Shown: positions 51,404-60,983, counted from the first letter of the stretch. The stretch: DNA of 64,000 nucleotides from CAVTWS01 sp963738445 (GCA_963738445.1 CAVTWS010000024.1:248001-312000); one strand, 5' to 3'. Notes: generated by a model from the letters alone, not told the origin. Made by a program: numbers and translations.

Positions 51404-53638
51404 ATGACTTCACTCTTCTCCACATCCCGGCCGACGCGGCGACTCGCGCTGTGTGCCGTGTTGGTGCTGGCGGCCGTGGCGCCGCTGGTGCGCACGGCTT
51501 CGGCCGATGCCGCGCCCGCGGCTACCTCGGCGGCCGCGTCGATCGTCGGCCCTCGCGCCGTGGCCCCCGCCGTGGCCCCGTTGCCCCCGGTCGACTTCTC
51601 GTCGCTCGTCCCCGAGCCCGTCCAGCAGTGGGGCGTGGTCGGTTCGGGACTGAGCGACACCAGCCCCAAGCCCCAGGTGTGGGATTTCGCCGAGATCGGC
51701 AACCGCATCTATGTGGCCGGCATCTTCACCGGTGTCCGCCAGAACGGTTTCGATCCCAACTCGCCGGTCATCCCGCGCGCCTACCTCGCCGCGTTCGACC
51801 GGGACTCGGGCGCCTACATCCCCGAGTTCGCCCCCGTGTTCGACCGGGCGGTCTACGACCTCGCCGTCCTTCCCAACGGCAACCTGGTCGTCGGTGGTGA
51901 GTTCACCCAGGTCAACGGTCAGGCCCGGACGGCGCTGGTGGCCGTCAACCCGACCACAGGCGCCACCGTCACGGACTGGAACACATCGGTGTCGCGTGAC
52001 TGGAGCTCGGCCCGAGCCGTCATCCGGGAGCTCGTCGTCGACGGCGGTCAGCTCTACGTGGTGGGCGAGTTCGACCACGTGCGGGTCGGCGCCAACAGTT
52101 ATGTGATCTTCTCGGCGTTCCGGCTGACGGCCAACACCGGAGCCATGGACTTCAGCTGGGTGCCCCGGCCCACCGGTGGCGGCGTCTGGGACATCGCCAT
52201 CGACAGCTCCCGCAACCGGGTGCACCTGGTCGGCTTCTTCTCCTCGATCAACGCCGCGCCCGGCACCGCCCTCATGGGCACCGTGAGCTCGGTCAGCGCC
52301 TTGCCGGTCACCGGCCTGACCCCGTTCCAGAACAACAACGCCGGCCAGACCTGGACCTGGACCGTCGCCTACGCCAACGACCGGGTGTTCGTCGGCGGCG
52401 CCGAGCACATCGTGCACGTGCTCGACGCCGGTACCAATTCCCGACTCGGGTACAACACCACCGGCGTCGGCTGCTCCAACTTCAACCCCGCCACGTGCAG
52501 TCCCAACTACATCGGAGGCGGCGACTTCCAGGTTCTGGAAGCCGGCACGGGCCAGGTCTTCGGCGGCTGCCACTGCTACGAGCCGCGAGCCGGGTGGGAG
52601 TCCTACATCGGCCGCACCCACTACTCATCGTTCACGAACCAGCGCACCGACCACCGCTACTCGATCACCTACAACGCCTCGACGGGCGCCCCGGCCGACA
52701 ACTTCGTCCCGGGGCTGCGAGCCCCGACCTGGGGCACCTGGGCGATCTTCGTCGACAGCCGAGGCTGCTACTACGTCGGCGGCGACTACACCCGCACCGC
52801 GGCGGGCCAGTGGATCGGCGGGTTCGCCCGCATGTGCCAGGCCGTCACCCCGCTCTCGGCGGTCAACGCCAGCAGCGTCGGCGGATCGGTGTCCCTGAGT
52901 TGGGCCGCCCCCACGTCGCAACTCCCGGTCGCGCGGTACCGGGTGTCCCGTGACGGTGCCTTCATCGGCGAGACCGTGGGCACCACCTACACCGATTCGG
53001 GCCGGACCGCCGGAGCCCAACACGTCTATTCGGTCGAGGTGGTCGACACCTCCAATCGCCGGTCGACCGCGGCCACGGTGAACGTGACCGTCAGCGGCGC
53101 CGATTCGCAGGTGCCGACCTCGCCGACCAACGTGACGTCGAGCGTGAACGGCTCAGCCGTCACCCTCACCTGGACCGCCGGCACCGACAACGTCGGCATC
53201 AAGGGCCACCTCGTCCACCGTGACTTCCAGTTCATCGCCTTCGTCCCGGCCGGCACCACCTACACCGACCCCAGCGCCCCGAACGGCCCCCACCGTTACG
53301 ACATCCGCACCCAGGACACCAGCAACAACCTGAGCGCACCCGCCACCGTCAACGTTCTGGTCGGTGCGGCCGACACCCAGGCACCGACTGCGCCGACCAA
53401 CCTCACCTCGAGTGTGAACGGCTCGTCCGTCACCCTCACCTGGACCGCCGGCACCGACAACGTCGGCATCAAGGGCCACCTCGTCCACCGTGACTTCCAG
53501 TTCGTCGCCTTCGTCCCGGCCGGCACCACCTACACCGACACGAACGTCACCGCCGGCAACCACCGGTACGACATCCGCACCCAGGACACCAGCAACAACA
53601 ACAGCGCCCCGACCACGCTCAACGTCACGGTCGGCTGA
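51404..53638 (+). CDS. Large secreted protein: beta-propeller plus fibronectin type III repeats
   Basis: 744 aa. A signal peptide (RLALCAVLVLAAVAPLVRTASADA) is followed by a propeller-like region to about residue 480, with repeated blades of the type VYDLAVLPNGNLVVGGEFTQVNG and RVFVGGAEHIVHVLDAG. There are paired cysteines (GVGCSNFNPATC, GGCHCYE, MCQ). The C-terminus has three FN3-like domains; the last two are nearly identical over 90 residues (270-bp period), with GTDNVGIKGHLVHRDFQF in both. No sorting signal seen. Likely surface or extracellular, role unknown. The start at 51404 gives a normal signal peptide; in-frame starts upstream are possible. Confidence 0.8.
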   Translation: MTSLFSTSRPTRRLALCAVLVLAAVAPLVRTASADAAPAATSAAASIVGPRAVAPAVAPLPPVDFSSLVPEPVQQWGVVGSGLSDTSPKPQVWDFAEIGNRIYVAGIFTGVRQNGFDPNSPVIPRAYLAAFDRDSGAYIPEFAPVFDRAVYDLAVLPNGNLVVGGEFTQVNGQARTALVAVNPTTGATVTDWNTSVSRDWSSARAVIRELVVDGGQLYVVGEFDHVRVGANSYVIFSAFRLTANTGAMDFSWVPRPTGGGVWDIAIDSSRNRVHLVGFFSSINAAPGTALMGTVSSVSALPVTGLTPFQNNNAGQTWTWTVAYANDRVFVGGAEHIVHVLDAGTNSRLGYNTTGVGCSNFNPATCSPNYIGGGDFQVLEAGTGQVFGGCHCYEPRAGWESYIGRTHYSSFTNQRTDHRYSITYNASTGAPADNFVPGLRAPTWGTWAIFVDSRGCYYVGGDYTRTAAGQWIGGFARMCQAVTPLSAVNASSVGGSVSLSWAAPTSQLPVARYRVSRDGAFIGETVGTTYTDSGRTAGAQHVYSVEVVDTSNRRSTAATVNVTVSGADSQVPTSPTNVTSSVNGSAVTLTWTAGTDNVGIKGHLVHRDFQFIAFVPAGTTYTDPSAPNGPHRYDIRTQDTSNNLSAPATVNVLVGAADTQAPTAPTNLTSSVNGSSVTLTWTAGTDNVGIKGHLVHRDFQFVAFVPAGTTYTDTNVTAGNHRYDIRTQDTSNNNSAPTTLNVTVG
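53126..53638 (+). repeat. Two near-identical 270-bp FN3 repeats
   Basis: The segment from about 53126 and that from 53396 match almost base for base, for example GTCACCCTCACCTGGACC and the run encoding KGHLVHRDFQF. The differences are few, suggesting recent duplication or gene conversion. Confidence 0.8.
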
Positions 53639-53671
53639 GCCCTCAGGGCGCGGTACCGACGGCGCCTCGCC

Positions 53672-54667
53672 TCAGAGTCGCCGCCGGTTCGGCGCGTCCC
53701 ACACGTCCGGATTGGCGAGTCGTTCCGGCCGCTCATCCGCCAGGATCCGGACGACGTCTCCGGCGATCATCGTCGAGTGCCGCTCGTCGGTGTCGAAGGT
53801 GGCGCCGCCGATGTGGGGCGTGAGCACCACGTTCGACGACTCGATGAGCGGATGTCCTTCGGGGAGGACCTCTCCGTCGACGTGATCCAAGCCGGCCCCG
53901 GCCAGGCGACCGCCGCGCAGCGCCTCGACCAACGCGTCGGTGTTGTGCAGCCCCGCCCGGGCCGAGTTGAGGTAGATCGCGCCCGGTCGCATGGCCGCGA
54001 ACTGCGCGGGACCGATCATCCCGAACGTCTCGGGCGTGACCGCAGCATGCATCGACACCACGTCCGCCTCAGCGAGCAGGCCCTCCAGGGAGTGGGTCGC
54101 ATCGGGAGCATAGGGATCGTGGCTGATCACGTTCATACCCAGTCCGGCGAGGCGCCACGCGGTCGCCCGCCCCACCGCACCGAGCCCCACCACGCCCGCC
54201 GTGCGCCCGGCCAGCTCCCACGCCTTGTACCGCTGTGATGGCAAGGTCGCTCCGTAGACCGACCGGCTGCGCATGTCCCGATCCCCGGCGACGACATGAC
54301 GGTTGACCGCGAACAGAAGGGCGATGGTCATCTCGGCCACCGCGTCGGCATTTCGACCCGGGGCACGAAGCACGGGTATCCCGGCCCCGGTCGCGCCGAC
54401 GACATCGACGTTGGTGGGATCGCCCCTCGTGCTGCCGATCACCAGCAGCGGGAGGTCGAACAGCGGCCCCCGACACGAATCGGCCTCGCAGATGAGAATT
54501 CGGGCTCCGAGCTCCGACACCCGGTCGGCGAGCTGTTCGGGGTTGAGGAGGCGGATGGGGACCTGGTCGAGCCACGGCTCGAGCACCACATCGCACACGG
54601 CGCCGAGTTGGTCGAACCCGGGGCCGCGGAAAGGAGCTGTCACGAGGGCGGTCAGTCGATCGGTCAT
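53672..54667 (-). CDS. D-2-hydroxyacid dehydrogenase (PGDH-like)
   Basis: 331 aa. The NAD-binding motif is VVGLGAVGRATAWRLAGLG. The catalytic Arg is in NSARAGL, the Glu near HVDGEVLPEGHPL and the His in LTPHIGGATFD. It lacks the C-terminal ACT domain of many serine-pathway enzymes, so it is a general hydroxyacid dehydrogenase. The ATG at 54667 (MTDRLTALV) lies 7 nt after a GACAAT -10-like box. It is divergent from the PAC2 operon. Confidence 0.85.
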   Translation of the reverse strand: MTDRLTALVTAPFRGPGFDQLGAVCDVVLEPWLDQVPIRLLNPEQLADRVSELGARILICEADSCRGPLFDLPLLVIGSTRGDPTNVDVVGATGAGIPVLRAPGRNADAVAEMTIALLFAVNRHVVAGDRDMRSRSVYGATLPSQRYKAWELAGRTAGVVGLGAVGRATAWRLAGLGMNVISHDPYAPDATHSLEGLLAEADVVSMHAAVTPETFGMIGPAQFAAMRPGAIYLNSARAGLHNTDALVEALRGGRLAGAGLDHVDGEVLPEGHPLIESSNVVLTPHIGGATFDTDERHSTMIAGDVVRILADERPERLANPDVWDAPNRRRL

Positions 54668-54762
54668 GACCCATATTGTCTCGCCCGTCGGGGCCACGCC
54701 TGTTGCGCCCACGAGGCAGGCCGACTCGCGACGTCGACGACCGTCGTGCAAGGCTCTCATCG

Positions 54763-55620
54763 GTGGACGAGCTGTGCTGGGTCGAGCGAACCGATCTGAA
54801 CCGCCCACTCCTCGTCATCGCGTTCGAGGGGCTCTTCGATGCCGGCGAATCGGCGACGCGAGCCGTCCATCGCCTGGCCGAGATCTACGACGCGACCGAC
54901 CTCGCCACCATCGATCCGGAGTCATTCTTCGACTTCACCCAGCAACGCCCGCTCGTCGAGATCGACGACGACGGGCATCGACGCATCCGTTGGCCCGACA
55001 ACCTGTGCCGAGCTGCGATCGTCACCAGCGGTGACCACGACCTCGTCCTGCTGGCCGGCATCGAGCCCCACCTGCGCTGGCGGACCTTTGCCGAATGCAT
55101 CGCCGAGCTGGTCGACGAGCTCGAGATCGGACTCGTCGTCACCCTGGGGGCCAACTACGGGATGGTCCCTCACTCGCGTCCGTTCGAGGTCGTCGGGTCG
55201 TCGTCCAACGCCGACCTCGCCGAGCGATTGGGTCTCGGGCGCCCGAGCTACCAGGGCCCGACCGGCGCCGTGGGCGTGCTCCACGACGTCCTCGATCGAC
55301 GCAACGTGCCGGTCATCAGCCTCCGGGTCTCGGCACCGCACTACGTCCAGGGCACCCCGAATCCCAAGGCGGCCCAAGCCCTGCTGCGGCGTTTCGAGCT
55401 CGTGACCGGCATCGCCGCGGATCCTGCGGCACTCGACGACGACGTGCGCGATTGGGAACAGCGCGTCGAAGCCGCGGTCGCCGACGACTCCGACGTCCAC
55501 GAGTACGTGGAACGGTTGGAGGCCCAGATCGACCAGGACGACGATCCCCTGACCCGGGCCGGCGACCTCGCCGCCGAGGTCGAAGCCTTCCTCCGAGAGC
55601 AAGGGGGCCGGGACACATGA
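54763..55620 (+). CDS. PAC2 family protein (proteasome-assembly-chaperone-like)
   Basis: 285 aa. Blocks of the PAC2 family: RPLLVIAFEGLFDAGESATRAV, HDLVLLAGIEPHLRWRTFAE, VVTLGANYGMVPHSRPFEVVG and SLRVSAPHYVQGTPNPKAAQALL. Such proteins in actinobacteria often sit near proteasome or acyl-CoA genes; the biochemical role is unknown. The GTG at 54763 was chosen since the preceding codons are Arg-rich non-homologous sequence. Its stop overlaps the first acyl-CoA dehydrogenase by 4 nt. Confidence 0.85.
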   Translation: MDELCWVERTDLNRPLLVIAFEGLFDAGESATRAVHRLAEIYDATDLATIDPESFFDFTQQRPLVEIDDDGHRRIRWPDNLCRAAIVTSGDHDLVLLAGIEPHLRWRTFAECIAELVDELEIGLVVTLGANYGMVPHSRPFEVVGSSSNADLAERLGLGRPSYQGPTGAVGVLHDVLDRRNVPVISLRVSAPHYVQGTPNPKAAQALLRRFELVTGIAADPAALDDDVRDWEQRVEAAVADDSDVHEYVERLEAQIDQDDDPLTRAGDLAAEVEAFLREQGGRDT

Positions 55621-56678
55621 GGCTCGACCTGTCCGAGGACGAAGTCGCCCTCCGTGACGCCTTCCGGGCCTTCTTCCTCGCCGAGTCGACACCTGAACGC
55701 GTGCGCGAGCACGCCGAGCTCGGATTCGATCCGCAGCTGTGGACCTCGGCCTCGGAGCTCGGCCTGCCGGCGATGGGGCTGTCGGCCGCAGCTGGAGGCG
55801 GCGCGGAACTGTCGCAGTTGGCCGTGGTCGCCACCGAGATCGGGCGCACGGTGGCGTGCCTCCCGTTCATCGAACACGCCGTGGCCGGCCGGCTGCTCGA
55901 GCGTCACGGCTGGCCGACGGAACGCCTCGCCGCCGGAAACGAGATCGCCACCGTGGCGCTGCGACCCCTGCGTCGCGGGGTCGCCGCCGTGACCCCGGCG
56001 GGTGCGGTCGCCCATGTCGTCGTCGCCCGCCGCGGTGATGACCTCGTCGCGGCCGTCTCGGAGCCCCCTCAAGTTGCGGCACGAAATCACGCCGACGCCC
56101 CACTGGCCGATCGTCCGATTCCCGACGACGCCGTCGTGTTGGCGACCGGAGCCAGCGCCGTGGCGGCCTACGAGCGAGCGCTCCACGAGTGGTCCACCCT
56201 GACGGCGGCCGCCCTGGTCGGCATCGCCCAGAGCGCCATCGAGATGGCGCGACAGTACGTCATGCAGCGCCAGCAGTTCGGTGTGCCGATCGGCTCGTTC
56301 CAGGCCGTGCAGCACGGTCTGGCCGACAGCCCCGGTCAGATCCTCGGGGCCGAACTGCTGACCGGCAAGGCCTGTTGGGCCGGTGACCTCGAGACGGCCA
56401 CCGGTGTCGGCGGAGTCCTCGACATCGACGACAACGTGGTCGAGGAGTTCGGCACCCTCGCCACCATGGCGCTCGTGTACAGCGCCGAGGTCGCCGCCAC
56501 GGCCACGGATCGCAGCCTGCACTTCCACGGCGGATACGGCTACAGCGAGGAATACGACATCCAGCTCTACTACCGACGCGCCCGGGGCTGGCCCGGCGTC
56601 GCCGGCGACCCGGCTCGCCTCCTGCGACTCGCCGCAGACCGCTGTTTCGGCCCGGCTCCCACCCGACGGGCCTCCTGA
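55617..56678 (+). CDS. Acyl-CoA dehydrogenase (short form, 353 aa)
   Basis: Flavoprotein-family subunit. N-terminal helical domain, then a divergent middle domain and the C-terminal domain with QRQQFGVPIGSFQAVQHGLAD and LHFHGGYGYSEEYDIQLYYRRARGW. The middle region is shorter and less conserved than in its partner. Small paired acyl-CoA dehydrogenases in actinobacteria often form alpha2beta2 enzymes where only one subunit is catalytic; this is a good candidate for such a pair with the next gene (one-base overlap TGATG). Substrate unknown. Confidence 0.85.
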   Translation: MRLDLSEDEVALRDAFRAFFLAESTPERVREHAELGFDPQLWTSASELGLPAMGLSAAAGGGAELSQLAVVATEIGRTVACLPFIEHAVAGRLLERHGWPTERLAAGNEIATVALRPLRRGVAAVTPAGAVAHVVVARRGDDLVAAVSEPPQVAARNHADAPLADRPIPDDAVVLATGASAVAAYERALHEWSTLTAAALVGIAQSAIEMARQYVMQRQQFGVPIGSFQAVQHGLADSPGQILGAELLTGKACWAGDLETATGVGGVLDIDDNVVEEFGTLATMALVYSAEVAATATDRSLHFHGGYGYSEEYDIQLYYRRARGWPGVAGDPARLLRLAADRCFGPAPTRRAS

Positions 56679-57835
56679 TGGACTTCTCGCTCGCTCCTGA
56701 CCAGGCCGACACCCGCCGGCGGATCAAGGCCCTCATCGCCGAGGTCGTCACTCCCGCCGTCATCACCGAGATGCACGACACCGGCACGTTCGACGATCCG
56801 ACGCTCGATCAGGCGCTCGCCGACGGCGGCTGGCTCGCGGCGGCGATCCCCGGACTCAGCCGCGATCCGATCGACCTGTACCTGCTGTTCAACGAGCTCG
56901 AGAAGGCGGGCGCACCGTACGACGGCGTCGCCACCACCGCCATGGTGGCCGCAACCATCTCGCACGCCGGGTCGGACTTCCTGAAGTCGACCGTCCTCCC
57001 CGATGTGGTCGAGGGCCGGGCCCTGATCGCGCTCGGGTACAGCGAGCCCGATTTCGGCTCCGACGTCGCCGGGGCCACCACCCGGGCGGTGCCGGACGGC
57101 GAGATGTGGGTCATCAACGGGCAGAAGATGTGGACCACCATGGCCCACCGCGCCAGCTACGTCTTCCTGCTGTGCCGCACGAACAGCGAGGTTCCCAAAC
57201 ACAAGGGCCTCACGATGTTCGTCGTACCGATGGACACGCCCGGCATCACCATCCACCCGGTCCACACCATGGGCGACGAGCGCACCAACGCCACCTACTA
57301 CGACGACGTCCGCATCGACGACCGTTGGCGGATCGGCGATGTCGATGGCGGGTGGCGGGTCATGACCATGGCCCTGGCGTTCGAACGCGGCGTCATGGGC
57401 GGCACCGCCCCCGGCGTTCCGCTGCTGCGCCACATGCGAGCCTGGCTCGCCGAGGCCGTCGACGACGACGGCGAGCCCTTCATGGCGGGCGAAGCCGTGC
57501 GCGAGAAGCTCATGCGGGTGGCCATCGACAACCAGGTGGCCGCGCTCATCACCGCCAAGGCGGCGTGGATCGCCGCGACCGGTGGCCTCCCCGGCCTCGA
57601 GGGTTCGATGGCCAAGCTCTTCGCCACCGAGCGCTACCAGAAGGCCGCCGGCTGGTTCCAGCAGATCGCCGGCGCCGAGGGTCTGCTCGGATTCGGCGCC
57701 CCGGGAGCCGCGGCGCACGGCTGGGTCGATGCCGATGCCCGGCACTGCCCGGTGACCACGATCTATGGCGGGACCAGCGAGATCCAGCGCAACAACGTCG
57801 CCGAGCGCCACCTCGGTCTCCCCAAAGCGCGCTGA
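56678..57835 (+). CDS. Acyl-CoA dehydrogenase (385 aa)
   Basis: Full set of family blocks: GYSEPDFGSDVAGATTRAV, WVINGQKMWTTMAHRASYVFLLCRT, FERGVMGGT and the C-terminal TTIYGGTSEIQRNNVAERHLGLP. The FAD-binding Trp/Thr and the Arg/Gln of the C-terminus are present. It should oxidise an acyl-CoA (fatty or steroid-side-chain type) with the preceding short subunit. Confidence 0.9.
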   Translation: MDFSLAPDQADTRRRIKALIAEVVTPAVITEMHDTGTFDDPTLDQALADGGWLAAAIPGLSRDPIDLYLLFNELEKAGAPYDGVATTAMVAATISHAGSDFLKSTVLPDVVEGRALIALGYSEPDFGSDVAGATTRAVPDGEMWVINGQKMWTTMAHRASYVFLLCRTNSEVPKHKGLTMFVVPMDTPGITIHPVHTMGDERTNATYYDDVRIDDRWRIGDVDGGWRVMTMALAFERGVMGGTAPGVPLLRHMRAWLAEAVDDDGEPFMAGEAVREKLMRVAIDNQVAALITAKAAWIAATGGLPGLEGSMAKLFATERYQKAAGWFQQIAGAEGLLGFGAPGAAAHGWVDADARHCPVTTIYGGTSEIQRNNVAERHLGLPKAR

Positions 57836-57856
57836 CCCCGCGCCGAGTGCGGAGAC

Positions 57857-58147
57857 CTACACGCCCTCGACGATCACCGCGGTCCGGGTGGCCGAGCGTT
57901 GGCTGATGGGCAGGATCGCCTGGTAGGCGTCCGAGGCGTGGAACTCCCGCGCGACATCGGCGCTCGGAAAGCGGATCAGCACGATCCGGCTCGGCGACCA
58001 GAGGTCGTCCTCGAGCACGGTGAGATCACCGCCGCGCGCCAGGTACTCACCACCGAACGATTCGGCGATCGGTTTGGCCTGCACCTTGTAGAGCTCGTAG
58101 GTGTCAGGGTCGTTCAGGAGCGTGTCGACGATCAGGTAGGCGACCAT
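57857..58147 (-). CDS. DUF1330 family protein
   Basis: 96 aa, dimeric alpha+beta barrel type (MVAYLIVDTLLNDPDTYELYK, GGEYLARGG, LIRFPSADVAREFHASDAYQA). The family often accompanies oxidoreductases and its function is unknown. It starts 13 nt after the crotonase gene on the same strand, forming the end of an F420-type oxidoreductase-crotonase-DUF1330 operon. Confidence 0.88.
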   Translation of the reverse strand: MVAYLIVDTLLNDPDTYELYKVQAKPIAESFGGEYLARGGDLTVLEDDLWSPSRIVLIRFPSADVAREFHASDAYQAILPISQRSATRTAVIVEGV

Positions 58148-58160
58148 GATCAGTTGCCTA

Positions 58161-58979
58161 TCATCCGGTCGTCCCCGGCAGCGGGTCGAAGGCCTTCTTC
58201 ATGGTGGCCAGCGGGTCGTCTCGGAAGGCGGCGAGCGCGGCCTGGTGGCCGGCCAAGGCCTGGAGCTCCTGGCCCGCCCGCATGGCGGCGCGAGCACCCC
58301 AGACGTCGAAGGAACGGTGGACCGAGCGCTTGTTGATCTGCTGGAGATCGGACGGCACGCGGGCCACGGTGCGCGCCATCTCCAGCACCCGTTCGTCGAG
58401 CTCGACGGCGGGGAACGAACGGTTGGCGAACCCGACCCGGACCGCTTCGTCTGCCGTGTACGTGTTGCCGGTCAACATCATCTCCATCGCCGCCCGGAGG
58501 CCGAGCAGCGGCGTGTGGAACTGCCAGTCCGGGGGGCTGGCGACCCGAACCACGGGATAGCCGATCACCGAGTCGTCGGCCATGTAGACGAGGTCACAAC
58601 CTGACGCCAGCTCGGTGGCGCCCGCCATGGCGTAGCCGTGGATCTGGGCGATCACCGGTTTGGCGAGGTCCCAGATCGAGAACCAGGTGTCGGTGGCCTG
58701 CCGGGCCCACTGGCCATCGCCGGGCGCCGAGTAGATCGGCGCGTCGTCCATCAGCGCGCCGCCGAGGTCGTAACCCGACGAGAAACACGGGCCGGCGCCC
58801 CGGATGATCGTGACCCGCACCGAGGGATCCGAGTCGTGAGCTCGTAGTGCGTCGAGCACGTCGGTTCGGAGCGGCGTCGAGATGGCGTTGCGCTTCTCCG
58901 GCCGATTCAAGGTGATGCGGCGGACGAGCTCGGACGGCTCGTCGACGAGGATGTTCTCGTAGGCGGAGAGCTCAGCCAC
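58161..58979 (-). CDS. Enoyl-CoA hydratase/isomerase family protein
   Basis: 272 aa crotonase. Sequence features: ITLNRPEKRNAIS, IRGAGPCFSSGYDLGGA (first oxyanion-hole region), AQIHGYAMAGATELASGCDLVYM (second). The C-terminal trimerisation helices are normal. The GTG at 58979 overlaps the upstream LLM gene by 8 nt; an upstream ATG at 59012 would overlap it more. One of the classical catalytic glutamates is not evident (ELASGCDL), so hydratase activity is uncertain. Confidence 0.85.
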   Translation of the reverse strand: MAELSAYENILVDEPSELVRRITLNRPEKRNAISTPLRTDVLDALRAHDSDPSVRVTIIRGAGPCFSSGYDLGGALMDDAPIYSAPGDGQWARQATDTWFSIWDLAKPVIAQIHGYAMAGATELASGCDLVYMADDSVIGYPVVRVASPPDWQFHTPLLGLRAAMEMMLTGNTYTADEAVRVGFANRSFPAVELDERVLEMARTVARVPSDLQQINKRSVHRSFDVWGARAAMRAGQELQALAGHQAALAAFRDDPLATMKKAFDPLPGTTG

Positions 58980-60060
58980 GGCGAGCCTCCCTTGCAGCGT
59001 CGTTGCGGTCATCGCGGTCTCGGGTGCCGGCGAGTTCGGCCAGGAGCTCGAACGCTCGAGGGTCCTCGGCGCGCACGGTCAACCCGGTAATGCCGGGATG
59101 CAGCATCTGTGGCCAACGGCTGCGGATGCGTTCCTCGGATCCGAACAACGCGCCCTGTTCGATGTACTCGTCGGGCACGGCCGCGACCGCCTCCTCCTTG
59201 CGACCGGCCAGCCACAGCTCCTGGATACGCGCCGCCGCCTCCGGGAACCCTCGCCGAGCCATGGCCTCGCGGTGGTAGTTGTTGTCGCGGCTGCCCATGC
59301 CGCCGACATACATCCCCGTGAGCGGCTTGCGTTTGGCGATGGCGCCGGCCACGTCGTCGCAGAACTCAACGGTGACCCCGGTGAAGATGTCGAACGTATC
59401 GCGCCCACGGAGGCGGGGGTCGCGACGAGCGAAGCCCTTCTCCAGCGCCGGGCCGTGGACGTCCTCCCCGTCCGGTCCGTACCCCATCGGCAACCAGCCG
59501 TCGCACAGCTCGGCCGCCAGGGCCACGTTCAAGGGGCCTCCGGCACCGAGCCAGATGGCGATGTTGGGATTCGGATGCATGATCGACTTCAGGGGCTTGC
59601 CCTGGCCGATGGATCCGGGACCGGTGTACGGCAGCGCGATCTCCGACCCGGCATGGCTGACCGGTTCCTCGCGCCGGAGCACTTTCCGAATGATCTCGAC
59701 GGTATCGCGAAGCACCGTCGTCGGCTTGCCCCAGGGCCGGCCATACCAGCCCTCCACGATCTGAGGGCCCGAGACGCCGAGACCGAGGATCATGCGGTCG
59801 CCGCCGGCGAGCGCGTCGATCGTCATGGCGTGCATCGCCGTCGCCGCAGGCGTGCGGGCCACGGCCTGGACGACGCCGGTAGCCAACTTGATGCGGTCCG
59901 TCAGCGCCGCCAGGTACGCCAATGGCGACAGGGCATCGCTTCCATACGCCTCTGCGGTCCACACCGAGTGGTAGCCGAGCTCCTCGCATCGCCGGATGAG
60001 ATCGACCGGCACCTCGAGCTGAGCGCCCCGGTACAGTTCGAGTCCGTACGCCAGTTTCAC
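58972..60060 (-). CDS. LLM class F420-dependent oxidoreductase
   Basis: 362 aa luciferase-like protein: YGLELYRGAQLEVPVDLIRRCEELG, SVWTAEAYGSDALSPLAYLAA, MILGLGVSGPQIVEGWYGRPWGKP and IWLGAGGPLNVALAAELCDGWLPMG. The ATATG-poor start region has a GGAGG site 8 nt before the GTG. First gene of an operon with a crotonase and a DUF1330 protein, so it may reduce or oxidise an acyl-CoA-like or aromatic intermediate. Confidence 0.87.
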   Translation of the reverse strand: MKLAYGLELYRGAQLEVPVDLIRRCEELGYHSVWTAEAYGSDALSPLAYLAALTDRIKLATGVVQAVARTPAATAMHAMTIDALAGGDRMILGLGVSGPQIVEGWYGRPWGKPTTVLRDTVEIIRKVLRREEPVSHAGSEIALPYTGPGSIGQGKPLKSIMHPNPNIAIWLGAGGPLNVALAAELCDGWLPMGYGPDGEDVHGPALEKGFARRDPRLRGRDTFDIFTGVTVEFCDDVAGAIAKRKPLTGMYVGGMGSRDNNYHREAMARRGFPEAAARIQELWLAGRKEEAVAAVPDEYIEQGALFGSEERIRSRWPQMLHPGITGLTVRAEDPRAFELLAELAGTRDRDDRNDAAREARRG

Positions 60061-60140
60061 GTGGGTGCCTCCGAAGTCCGCGACCGTGGGCGAGCATCAT
60101 CCCACCGACGTCATCGGCGGGGCGAACCTGGCGCGGCCGG

Positions 60141-60146
60141 TACGGT
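60141..60146 (+). promoter_or_regulatory. -10 box (TACGGT) of the DUF2889 gene
   Basis: TACGGT, 6 nt before the GTG at 60153. Confidence 0.5.
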
Positions 60147-60152
60147 GTCGGC

Positions 60153-60965
60153 GTGAGCCCCGACGCGGTTCGGCCCGAGCGCCGACGCCTCCCCCGACTG
60201 TGGACCGACCGGCCGTACGGCGAGGGGGTGTACCGCCGGGCCCTCGAGCTGGTCAACGATCCGGCGGGAGGCCGTACCTACGGGGAGCTCGAGGACGACC
60301 TGCACCACTTCCGCGTGGTCATCGTCCACGATGGCAACACCATCCAACGGGCCGACGGTGAGGCGCTACGGTGGCCGTGGGAGTCCTGCGCCTCCGCCGA
60401 CGAACCTCTGCGAGCGATCGAGGGGCAGCCGTTGACGTCTCAGTCGACCGGCATAGGTGCCTACACCGACGCCCGCCGCAACTGCACCCACCTGTTCGAC
60501 CTGGCCGGGCTGGCCGTGGCGCACGCCCGACGACCGGCACCTCGCCGCCGGTACGACATCGAGGTCACCGATCGGAGCGGCCCGAACCGCCGGTTCCACG
60601 CCTCGATCCGGCGAGACGGTGAGCAGGTGATCGAGTGGCATCTCGAGGAGGAGGCGATCGTGGCCCCGACGGCCTGGGTCGGCGTCGACCTGCGCACCCG
60701 GTTCATCCCCCGGGCCGAGTCGTCCCTCGACCCTGACCAGGCCGAAGCGGCCATCGCGCTCCGCCGGGCCCTCTCCATCGCCGGAGGCCGGTCCATGAAC
60801 CTCGACGAGGTCGTGCACGCCTCCGACGTCCGGATGATGGGGTTCGCGGTCTGCCACACCTACACCGACGGGGTGGCGCAGGTGTCCCTGCGCCGCAAGG
60901 GATCCGCAATCGATTTCAGCGACCACCCCGACGCCGTCCTCCCCGACCTCGACCTCCGTCCCTGA
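60153..60965 (+). CDS. DUF2889 domain-containing protein
   Basis: 270 aa. The family is recognised by the motif NCTHLFDLAGLAVAHA in the middle and AVCHTYTDGVA near the C-terminus. DUF2889 proteins are found near aromatic, steroid and acyl-CoA degradation genes; function unknown. Soluble, no signal peptide. The next gene, a crotonase, has its own -10 box. Confidence 0.82.
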   Translation: MSPDAVRPERRRLPRLWTDRPYGEGVYRRALELVNDPAGGRTYGELEDDLHHFRVVIVHDGNTIQRADGEALRWPWESCASADEPLRAIEGQPLTSQSTGIGAYTDARRNCTHLFDLAGLAVAHARRPAPRRRYDIEVTDRSGPNRRFHASIRRDGEQVIEWHLEEEAIVAPTAWVGVDLRTRFIPRAESSLDPDQAEAAIALRRALSIAGGRSMNLDEVVHASDVRMMGFAVCHTYTDGVAQVSLRRKGSAIDFSDHPDAVLPDLDLRP

Positions 60966-60983
60966 GCCCCGCTGCTGACCGCG

